Below the pieces are notes generated by a model. The model did no database searches, was not told the DNA's origin, and saw only the letters and a program-made list of their open reading frames with translations. This document shows, piece after piece, positions 1 to 6,562 of a stretch of DNA of 25,585 nt. A program made the position numbers and the translations under genes. The DNA is from JAJTFW01 sp031421935 (GTDB lineage: Bacteria > Bacteroidota > Bacteroidia > AKYH767-A > OLB10), in contig JANOPQ010000059.1 of NCBI GenBank assembly GCA_031421935.1, forward strand, positions 1-25,585, in the 5' to 3' direction. Numbering within the stretch: the first letter of the stretch is position 1; each line of letters starts with the position of its first letter.

Positions 1-118
1 TCTAACATCTAACATCTAACATCTAACATCTAACATCTAACATCTAACATCTAACATCTAACATCTAACATCTAACATCTAACATCTAACATCTAACATC
101 TAACATCTAACATCTAAC
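1..118. repeat. Heptanucleotide tandem array (TCTAACA)16
   Basis: Sixteen perfect copies of the 7-bp unit TCTAACA (1-112) plus six more bases, with no mismatch. The array begins at or before the window edge, so its true length is unknown. The last unit contains the CTA at 114-116 that reads as the TAG stop codon of nrdA on the minus strand, so the array joins the coding sequence without a spacer. No gene is read through it here. Confidence 0.97.
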
Positions 119-2567
119 TCCCGCACATCACACATCCTTCCGGATCATCCAATGAACACGATAACTGATCGGATGCTGAAGGCTGCTCGTCAATAAAGTG
201 TGTAGAAACATCATTGTTGGTAGATCCTGTTGTTGCGCTTGCAGATACTGTTGTACTCGTTGCCATTACCGTTTCACTCACTTGCGGCATAGGCATCATC
301 TCATATTGTTTGTCGACAGTAAACTTAATTGCCGAAGCCGCAGGCTTGGTACGTAAGTAATACATTCCGGTTTTTAATCCGCGCTCCCATCCATAGAAAT
401 GCATGGAAGTAAGTTTCGCAAAATTAGGCTCTGCAATAAATAAATTCAACGACTGACTCTGACAAATAAAAGCTCCACGATCAGCAGCCATATCAATAAT
501 GGTACGTTGCTTAATTTCCCAAACTGTTTTGTAAAGATCTTTTATTTCTTGAGGAATCTCAGCTATGGTTTGAACCGATCCGTTGGCAGCGATGATTTTA
601 TTTTTCATGTCGTTGTTCCATAAGTTCAATCGAACCAAGTCGATCAACAAATGTTTATTTACGACAATAAATTCTCCACTCAATACACGGCGACTATAAA
701 TATTCGTAGTGTAAGGCTCAAAGCATTCGTTGTTCCCTAGAATTTGAGAAGTAGAAGCCGTGGGCATCGGAGCAAGTAACAGTGAATTGCGTACACCATG
801 CTTTTTAATTTCTTCTCTCAATACATCCCACTCCCAACGATCAGTTGGTTTTACATTCCACATATCGAATTGGAAAATTCCTTGTGAAATTGGAGAACCT
901 TCATAAGTAGAATAAGGACCTTCTTTCTTTGCTAAATCTTTAGACGCTGTCATAGCGGCATAGTAAAGCGTCTCAAATATTTCACGGTTGAGACGATGCG
1001 CTTCTTCGCTCTCGAAAGGATAACGCATCAAGATAAATGCATCCGCCAATCCTTGTACACCAATTCCAATCGGGCGATGACGCATATTGCTGTTCTTCGC
1101 TTCTTCAATTGGATAATAGTTAACATCGATAATCTTGTTTAGATTCTTCGTTGCTGCATAAGTAATTTCAAAAAGTTTTTGATGATCAAATTTTCCATTG
1201 ATCACAAAACGTGGCAAAGCGATAGAAGCTAAGTTACATACTGCAACTTCATCTTTCGCAGTGTATTCAACAATCTCGGTACAAAGATTCGAACTCTTGA
1301 TTGTACCTAAATTTTTCTGGTTACTCTTTTCGTTGCATGCATCTTTATATAAGATGTAAGGTGTACCCGTTTCAATTTGTGATTCTAAAACAGCAGTCCA
1401 AAGTTCGCGAGCTGGAATAGAACGACGCGCACGACCTTCTTGCTCATACTTCGTATAAAGCAATTCGAACTCCATGCCGTAGCAATCATCTAAGCCTGGA
1501 GCTTCGTTCGGACAAAATAAACTCCATTGCCCTTCTTCCTTCACACGTTTCATGAATAAATCTGGAATCCAAAGTGCAAAGAATAAATCACGAGCACGCA
1601 TTTCTTCTTTACCATGATTCTTTTTCAATTCCAAGAATTCAAAAATATCAGCATGCCAAGGCTCTATGTAAACAGCGAAACTTCCTTTACGCTTACCACC
1701 ACCTTGATCTACATAGCGAGCAGTATCATTGAACACTCTCAACATCGGAACAATACCGTTGCTGGTTCCGTTTGTTCCACGAATATATGAACCCGTAGAA
1801 CGCACGTTATGAATGCTGAGACCAATTCCACCTGCACTTTGTGATATCTGAGCACATTGCTTCAATGTATTGTAGATGCCATCGATACTGTCGTCTTGCA
1901 TCTGAAGAAGAAAACAAGAACTCAATTGAGGCTTAGGCGTTCCGGCATTGAATAGAGTAGGTGTCGCATGTGTAAACCAGCGCTCACTCATCAAGTTATA
2001 AGTTTCGATGACTGAATCGATATCTGTTTTGTGAATACCCACCGCCACGCGCATAATCATATGCTGCGGACGTTCTACTACTTTCCCATGAAGGCGAAGT
2101 AGGTAGGACTTCTCTAAAGTCTTGAATCCAAAATAATCGTAACCAAAGTCACGGTCATATATAATAGTAGAATCGAGGAGATCAGAATGTTCGTTAATCA
2201 CCGCCATTACATCATCTGCAATCAAAGAAGCATTCTTTCCCGTTTTGGGATCCACAAAGGTGTAAAGGTCATGCATCGTTTCGGTAAACGACTTTTTGGT
2301 GTTCTTATGTAGATTGGAAATCGCAATCCTGGAGGCAAGCTGTGCAAAGTCAGGATGACGTGTAGTAAGTGAGGCCGCCATTTCAGCGGCTAGGTTGTCT
2401 AATTCGATGGTAGTCACACCATCGTAAACACCTTCAATCACTTTTTGGGCTACCAAAATGGGTTGGACGTGTTCCGTCGAAAGACCATAACATAGCTTTT
2501 GTACGCGAGCAGTGATTTTGTCAAATTTCACTGTTTCTTGTTTTCCGTCTCTCTTTATTACGTACAT
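114..2567 (-). CDS. nrdA: Ribonucleoside-diphosphate reductase, class I large (alpha) subunit
   Basis: Reduces ribonucleoside diphosphates to deoxyribonucleotides in the cytoplasm, together with a small radical subunit (NrdB) not present in this window. At 817 residues it is very close to the eukaryotic RRM1 type. An N-terminal ATP-cone (MYVIKRDGKQ..., about 1-90) is the allosteric domain. The active-site residues fall at C218 (SSCFLL), N427, C429 and E431 (NLCTEI) and C444, the numbering known for human RRM1. The C-terminal tail ends in the shuttle cysteines CVMC followed by GS. The ATG at 2565-2567 is the first in-frame start and matches the family's N terminus. The TAG stop is formed by the last unit of the heptad array at 1-118. 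About 270 nt of leader separate it from a candidate promoter near 2842-2870. Complete and intact. Confidence 0.98.
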   Translation of the reverse strand: MYVIKRDGKQETVKFDKITARVQKLCYGLSTEHVQPILVAQKVIEGVYDGVTTIELDNLAAEMAASLTTRHPDFAQLASRIAISNLHKNTKKSFTETMHDLYTFVDPKTGKNASLIADDVMAVINEHSDLLDSTIIYDRDFGYDYFGFKTLEKSYLLRLHGKVVERPQHMIMRVAVGIHKTDIDSVIETYNLMSERWFTHATPTLFNAGTPKPQLSSCFLLQMQDDSIDGIYNTLKQCAQISQSAGGIGLSIHNVRSTGSYIRGTNGTSNGIVPMLRVFNDTARYVDQGGGKRKGSFAVYIEPWHADIFEFLELKKNHGKEEMRARDLFFALWIPDLFMKRVKEEGQWSLFCPNEAPGLDDCYGMEFELLYTKYEQEGRARRSIPARELWTAVLESQIETGTPYILYKDACNEKSNQKNLGTIKSSNLCTEIVEYTAKDEVAVCNLASIALPRFVINGKFDHQKLFEITYAATKNLNKIIDVNYYPIEEAKNSNMRHRPIGIGVQGLADAFILMRYPFESEEAHRLNREIFETLYYAAMTASKDLAKKEGPYSTYEGSPISQGIFQFDMWNVKPTDRWEWDVLREEIKKHGVRNSLLLAPMPTASTSQILGNNECFEPYTTNIYSRRVLSGEFIVVNKHLLIDLVRLNLWNNDMKNKIIAANGSVQTIAEIPQEIKDLYKTVWEIKQRTIIDMAADRGAFICQSQSLNLFIAEPNFAKLTSMHFYGWERGLKTGMYYLRTKPAASAIKFTVDKQYEMMPMPQVSETVMATSTTVSASATTGSTNNDVSTHFIDEQPSASDQLSCSLDDPEGCVMCGS

Positions 2568-2688
2568 ATTAATTAGTATTAATGGGTTAAAAATTTATTG
2601 TAGACTTTACTTTCACTTTACTTAAACAACATATCACAATAACAGCGACAAATTGCCCAGCCAGGAGATCCCTTGCTTTTTTTACTAT

Positions 2689-2754
2689 CCGGTAGATTCA
2701 GATGAGTTTGAAAATCAGCGCTATTCTAATTCGGGAGAACACGCGCTTAACCGG
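2689..2754 (-). ncRNA. Candidate structured leader RNA (three-way junction) upstream of nrdA
   Basis: Within the nrdA leader three helices nest cleanly. The closing stem is 2689-2693 with 2750-2754 (CCGGT/ACCGG). Hairpin A is 2695-2700 with 2709-2716, with a two-base bulge. Hairpin B is AGCGC 2717-2721 with GCGCT 2743-2747, extended by TTCT 2724-2727 with AGAA 2736-2739. Hairpins A and B abut with no unpaired base, and only one and two bases join them to the closing stem. I do not recognise a known riboswitch class. The position in a long leader suggests a cis-regulatory RNA, but a DNA-level function or chance is possible. Confidence 0.35.
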
Positions 2755-2841
2755 TCACAAAACAAGTTAAAGATATCGTGTAACCCAAGTAGTATTTTTT
2801 CACAATCGGCATCACTTTTCAACAAAAGGTAAGTGTGAAAA

Positions 2842-2870
2842 TAAAGGTAGATTAAAATTTTGTTTCCAAA
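2842..2870 (-). promoter_or_regulatory. Candidate nrdA promoter
   Basis: On the minus strand TTTG (2870-2867) is followed after 17 nt by TACCTTTA (2849-2842), close to the Bacteroidota consensus TTG-N17-23-TAnnTTTG with one mismatch in the last base. A second weaker −7-like TACCTTTT lies at 2831-2824. Either would give an nrdA leader of roughly 260-275 nt. Confidence 0.45.
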
Positions 2871-3159
2871 AAAATTGCATTATATAGAGAGGCAAATGAA
2901 ACTGTCAAGTTCTTTTTTCGCAATTTGAAAAAAATAAATCCTTTTTTTCATAACGACTACCACCTCCGTAATTATAGAGCGAACGAAATGTTTTTTCGTT
3001 TTTTTTGATGGATGTATTCTTATGGTTGCACAACTAATGAATAAACGAAATTGCTAAATGCTTAGTATTCGTTTTGCAAAATATTTTAAATGATACAATT
3101 TTACATTTACGCACTTACCAACTTGCAATCCATCATTCCAACACCTATCCAGCAGAACT
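2871..3159. other. Non-coding stretch between the nrdA promoter and the MITE
   Basis: No open reading frame with coding character is visible. The sequence is A/T-rich with several T and A runs. The only signal is an orphan −7-like element TACATTTA at 3102-3109 on the plus strand, which now points into the MITE at 3160 and has no gene behind it. The six bases before 3160 (AGAACT, 3154-3159) are the left target duplication of that element. Confidence 0.5.
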
Positions 3160-3275
3160 GCGCATTAGTGTCCGGCTAAGCAGGAAGAATAAATGGAAAT
3201 TGCAATGTATAGTCCTTGTCATTATACCATATTAATATCATTCAATTGAAATAAATTATTTTTCTAATATTATAA

Positions 3276-3324
3276 GCCCTCCTGCCATAAAATTGGATTT
3301 CATCCAATTTTATGGCAGGAGGGC
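3276..3324. repeat. Perfect 23-bp inverted repeat (long hairpin) inside the MITE
   Basis: Arm 3276-3298 begins GCCCTCCTGCCATAAAA and is exactly complementary to 3302-3324, with a 3-base TTC loop. A further 7-bp pairing (TAATATT 3265-3271 with 3325-3331) lies outside, separated by four unpaired bases on one side. It has no T-run on either strand. Confidence 0.9.
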
Positions 3325-3345
3325 AATATTAAGGGGGTGAATTCT

Positions 3346-3375
3346 TGTAGGGGCGCATTGCAATGCGCCCCTACA
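3346..3375. repeat. REP-like perfect 30-bp palindrome
   Basis: TGTAGGGGCGCATTG is followed directly by its reverse complement. From memory, palindromes of the form GTAGGGGCG...CGCCCCTAC are dispersed in many bacterial genomes, so this is best read as a REP-like repeat that entered the MITE, or a copy carried by it. Confidence 0.85.
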
Positions 3376-3458
3376 TTATAGGTTTTCGCCCTTTAAAATT
3401 TCTGCAGAACAATGTTAAAATCAAAAATTAGTCGGACGCTAATGCGCAGAACTTCGGG

Positions 3459-3506
3459 ATCCAAAATCCAAAATCTAAAATCTAAAATCTAAAATCCAAC
3501 ATCTAG
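3459..3506. repeat. Heptad array (ATCYAAA)n abutting the aldo/keto reductase stop codon
   Basis: Seven-base periodic units: ATCCAAA twice, ATCTAAA three times, ATCCAAC, then ATCTAG. The last unit supplies the CTA (3503-3505) that is the TAG stop of the minus-strand gene. Phase and stop position match the array at 1-118, although the unit differs. Confidence 0.93.
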
Positions 3507-4483
3507 TACTCCGCTAGCAACGGTTTATTCTGCATCACAGCATCAACTTGTACCATGATTTCATCCGTGAGCTTTTCAACTACGTCTAACGCTTTTAAAT
3601 TTTCTTCGAGCTGCGATACTTTACTCGCTCCTAAAATAGCAGTACTTACGTTTGGATTTTTTAGACACCATGCAAGTGAAAAAAGAGATAAACTAACATC
3701 AATACTATCTGAAATATTTTTTAGTGCTTTCACTTTTTCTATGCGTGCAGGAGTGATGTTTCTTTCTTGCAACCATTCCATACCTTGCATAGACAATCGA
3801 GTTGAACCCGCCTCGCCTAAATATTTTCCTGTTAATAGTCCAGAGGAAAGTGGTGACCATATAGTAGTTCCCATTCCTTCATACTTGAAGAGATGAATAT
3901 AATCGTCTTCCATTTTTTTTCTTTCGAATAGATTGTATTGCGGTTGTTCCATAACGGGTCCGATGAGTTGATATCGCGCTGCTTCAAGATGGGCCTGCAA
4001 AATTTCTTGCGCACTCCACTCCGAAGTTCCCCAATACAAAATTTTACCTTGTTGTATTAGCGTATTCATCGCTTGTACGGTTTCGAGTATGGGAGTGTTC
4101 TTGTCCGGACGATGACAGAAAAATAAATCGATGTAATCTACTTTTAATCGTTTCAACGCTGCTTCACATCCTTCCATAACATGTTTACGACTTAAACCAC
4201 GTTGGTTGGGCTTGTCAGTTTCATATCCAAAAAAAACTTTGCTGGAAACCATATAAGAACTCCTTGGCCAATTCAAATTCTTTAAGGCTTTACCCATCAC
4301 AATTTCACTTTGCCCACGCGCATAAATTTCTGCGTTGTCGAAAAAATTGATGCCTGCATCGTAAGCAACACTCATCAGTTTTTCGCTGATGTTATCTTCT
4401 ATTTGTTTTCCGAAAGTAATCCAGCTGCCTAATGAAAGTGCGCTGATCTGTATTCCTGTATTTCCTAGTTTTCTGTATTCCAT
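3503..4483 (-). CDS. Aldo/keto reductase (Kv-beta/YghZ-like)
   Basis: A 326-residue NADPH-dependent oxidoreductase with a complete TIM-barrel AKR sequence, starting MEYRKLGNTGIQIS. The catalytic tetrad is visible as D49 and Y54 (FFDNAEIYARG), K82 (SSKVFFG) and H124 (FFCHRPD). The sequence most resembles the voltage-gated K+ channel beta subunit/YghZ branch of cytosolic reductases of carbonyl compounds; the substrate cannot be told. It lies 5 nt downstream of the lipoprotein gene on the same strand, so the two are probably cotranscribed. The stop codon is provided by a heptad repeat array. Confidence 0.95.
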   Translation of the reverse strand: MEYRKLGNTGIQISALSLGSWITFGKQIEDNISEKLMSVAYDAGINFFDNAEIYARGQSEIVMGKALKNLNWPRSSYMVSSKVFFGYETDKPNQRGLSRKHVMEGCEAALKRLKVDYIDLFFCHRPDKNTPILETVQAMNTLIQQGKILYWGTSEWSAQEILQAHLEAARYQLIGPVMEQPQYNLFERKKMEDDYIHLFKYEGMGTTIWSPLSSGLLTGKYLGEAGSTRLSMQGMEWLQERNITPARIEKVKALKNISDSIDVSLSLFSLAWCLKNPNVSTAILGASKVSQLEENLKALDVVEKLTDEIMVQVDAVMQNKPLLAEY

Positions 4484-4488
4484 AGTAA

Positions 4489-5112
4489 TTATTCAATTAT
4501 ATATGTCTTTTGATTTTGTCTAGCACTAAATCCAATTACCCCTTCATTTTCGGTATAAAATAATTCCCAAATAGGTAATTGTGCAATAGAAATATTTGTT
4601 GTGTCTTGTTTAAAGTAAAATACATTGGTAAAAGTTTTTCCATTGAGTTGTAACAACGGTGAAAAGATCGGTATCGGTTGAATGATATTCGCATCCATCA
4701 GATTGAAGTATACTTTGAAATTTAAAAAGTCGATGGAAAGTCCAGAGGATACCATGATGTTAGCATCCGTGCTGGACTCATCAATGCGAAGCAAATAATG
4801 ATTTTTCTTAGTAAACGAGGTGTCGCAATTTGCTAAAAAGAAACCGTAGGCTTGACAGTCTATGCACTCACATCCAGAAGATCTTCTTTTGCGACATTTT
4901 TCTTCATACCGCGGACTATAATTTCGATCTGTCACATAAAATCGTAATGAGTCATTCGATAACGTAGTGTAAAGTAGGGAGTCGTCAGGAGCAACGTTTA
5001 TCAGGTATTCGAATTGAGGTTGAATGGGAGGACATGTATACGTTTCATCGCAACTGCAATTTGACATGAATAAACAGGTGATGAAGAGAAGGACACAGTT
5101 TAGGATTTTCAT
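4489..5112 (-). CDS. Putative lipoprotein of unknown function
   Basis: From the ATG at 5110-5112 the protein begins MKILNCVLLFITCLFMSNCSC, a short positively charged start, a hydrophobic stretch and a lipobox-like FMSNC, so it is probably a lipid-anchored envelope protein of about 207 residues. An upstream in-frame ATG (5146-5148) would add 12 residues ahead of the signal peptide and is less likely. The mature part has several cysteines (CRKRRSSGCECIDCQAYGFF) but no domain I recognise. The downstream reductase starts 5 nt after its stop. The divergent SGNH gene begins 68 bp away, so both promoters share a short region. Confidence 0.75.
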   Translation of the reverse strand: MKILNCVLLFITCLFMSNCSCDETYTCPPIQPQFEYLINVAPDDSLLYTTLSNDSLRFYVTDRNYSPRYEEKCRKRRSSGCECIDCQAYGFFLANCDTSFTKKNHYLLRIDESSTDANIMVSSGLSIDFLNFKVYFNLMDANIIQPIPIFSPLLQLNGKTFTNVFYFKQDTTNISIAQLPIWELFYTENEGVIGFSARQNQKTYIIE

Positions 5113-5167
5113 TTCAAAGTTTAGATGAATGGAGTGTTTTATTTTCATGGTAAAGCTAAAAATTATA

Positions 5168-5175
5168 TATCTTTA
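5168..5175 (+). promoter_or_regulatory. Possible −7 element immediately before the SGNH gene
   Basis: TATCTTTA matches TAnnTTTG except in the last base and ends 5 nt before the ATG at 5181. No clear −33 TTG is seen at the right distance, so support is weak. If real, the mRNA would be nearly leaderless. Confidence 0.3.
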
Positions 5176-5180
5176 TTTCC

Positions 5181-6425
5181 ATGAAAAAGTTAATTATTAC
5201 ACTGTTCTTCGGAATCACTTCAATGCAAGCCATTTCCCAAGTTACACAAGTGCTTTTTATTGGAAATAGCTATACAGGAGTTAATAATCTTCCGCAACTT
5301 TTTAGCAATCTTTCATTTAGTTTAGGGGATTCTGTTTTCGTGGATACTTATAATCCTGGTGGATATACTTTTCAAATGCATGTTGTGGATGCAAATACCA
5401 TAGCGAAAATTAATAGTAGATCTTGGGATTTTGTGGTGTTGCAGGAACAAAGTCAACGACCCTCATTCCCTCCAGCACAAGTCGCTCAAGATGTTTACCC
5501 CTACGCTCGACAGCTCGATAGCCTTATCTTATTAAATAACCCTTGTACTGAAACAGTTTTTTATATGACCTGGGGTCGTAAATATGGTGATCAAGGTAAT
5601 TGCGCTTTTTGGCCTCCTGTCTGTACTTTTTTAGGGATGCAAGAGGAGTTGAGAAATTCGTATGTGCAAATGGCAAACGATAATGCGGCACTCGTTGCTC
5701 CAGTGGGTAGAGCTTGGCAAAGCAGTTGGACACAAGATTCATCCATTAACTTATGGTCGTCAGATAATAGTCATCCTTCTATCGAAGGATCGTATTTAGC
5801 AGCTTGTGTTTTTTATGAAACGATTTTAAGAAAATCATGTGTAAATGCTCCGTTTATTTCATCCGTAACGAATCCTAACGCATTATTTCTTCAGCAAGTC
5901 GCACATCAAATAGTAATGGACAGTATTTTCACATGGAAAATTGGAGCCTATGATGTCATTGCTGATTTTTCCTTTGTGCCGAATGGATTGCAAGTTCAGT
6001 TTACTGATCAAAGTGTAAATTCAAATAATGTCACTTGGGATTTTGGAGATGGGTCTACTTCGCTGTTTCCACAACCCACGCATACCTATTTACAAGCAGG
6101 CACCTATCTAGTGAATCAGATTGCTATGGATAGTTGTCATTCAGATACTGCTCAACAATTTATTTCGGTAGTAGCCAGTTCGGTTTCAGAAATCAATTCT
6201 TACGAAAACTGTATTATAATAAATGATCAATCGGAAATAGAAATTAGCTGTGGTCAATGGGAAACAATGTCTATTTATGATGTTTCTGGTAGGAAGATGG
6301 GTGCCACCGAATTGAGTAGAAATAGCTTGCAGTTTTTTAAGGATCAAATCGATTCTGGAATTTATCTCTTGATTTTCAGTTCATCAGAAGGAAATTATCA
6401 AGCGGTTAAATGGAGAAATTATTGA
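5181..6425 (+). CDS. Secreted SGNH-type hydrolase with PKD and T9SS sorting domain
   Basis: 414 residues. A signal peptide (MKKLIITLFFGITSMQAISQ) leads into an SGNH/GDSL-like esterase domain (about 22-250): the block I serine is S30 in FIGNSYT, a glycine-rich block follows around 60 (PGGYTF), and the block V pair D195/H198 lies in SSDNSHPS. A PKD domain follows (about 256-330, WDFGDGST...HTYLQAGTY). The last 75 residues (SIYDVSGRKM...GIYLLIF) look like a type A T9SS C-terminal sorting domain. The protein is therefore predicted to cross the outer membrane by T9SS and act at the cell surface or outside. The substrate is unknown; an ester of carbohydrate or lipid is likely by family. It precedes the M4 protease on the same strand by 137 bp. 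Confidence 0.88.
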   Translation: MKKLIITLFFGITSMQAISQVTQVLFIGNSYTGVNNLPQLFSNLSFSLGDSVFVDTYNPGGYTFQMHVVDANTIAKINSRSWDFVVLQEQSQRPSFPPAQVAQDVYPYARQLDSLILLNNPCTETVFYMTWGRKYGDQGNCAFWPPVCTFLGMQEELRNSYVQMANDNAALVAPVGRAWQSSWTQDSSINLWSSDNSHPSIEGSYLAACVFYETILRKSCVNAPFISSVTNPNALFLQQVAHQIVMDSIFTWKIGAYDVIADFSFVPNGLQVQFTDQSVNSNNVTWDFGDGSTSLFPQPTHTYLQAGTYLVNQIAMDSCHSDTAQQFISVVASSVSEINSYENCIIINDQSEIEISCGQWETMSIYDVSGRKMGATELSRNSLQFFKDQIDSGIYLLIFSSSEGNYQAVKWRNY

Positions 6426-6480
6426 TTTTTGCTCTGTATACTTTTTTACTTTTCAATTAGGATCGTATTTCTAGTATTCT

Positions 6481-6488
6481 TACATTTA
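6481..6488 (+). promoter_or_regulatory. Weak −7-like element upstream of the M4 protease gene
   Basis: TACATTTA, 75 nt before the ATG, fits TAnnTTTG apart from the last base. No good −33 element is visible. The flanking TTACATTTACG also occurs at 3101-3111. Confidence 0.25.
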
Positions 6489-6562
6489 CGACAACCAAAA
6501 CAATTAGTAAATGCAATGGATTATCACCTAATTCATTGTTTATCTAAACCAAACCATCTTAT

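Larger units (their letters stand above)
3160..3447. mobile_element. MITE-like non-autonomous element, 288 bp, with 6-bp target duplication
   Basis: The left end GCGCATTAGTGTCCGGCTAA (3160-3179) and the right end (3428-3447) are inverted repeats of 20 bp with two mismatches. They are flanked by a perfect direct repeat AGAACT at 3154-3159 and 3448-3453, as left by a DDE transposase. No transposase is encoded inside. The interior holds a 23-bp perfect inverted repeat (3276-3324) and a 30-bp perfect palindrome (3346-3375). The parent IS family cannot be assigned from the ends; a 6-bp duplication would suit for example IS1634-like elements. Confidence 0.8.

Noticed and set aside
1..118. CRISPR array
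   Set aside because: The 7-bp units follow each other without spacers; no 25-45-bp repeats and no cas genes.
2698..2720. Hammerhead-ribozyme-like text CAGATGAG...GAAA in the nrdA leader
   Set aside because: The core needs CTGATGA; the invariant T is an A here and there is no stem II between the two parts.
3276..3324. Rho-independent terminator for the aldo/keto reductase transcript
   Set aside because: No T-run follows on either strand, and the hairpin lies in the interior of a MITE. It may still slow polymerase.
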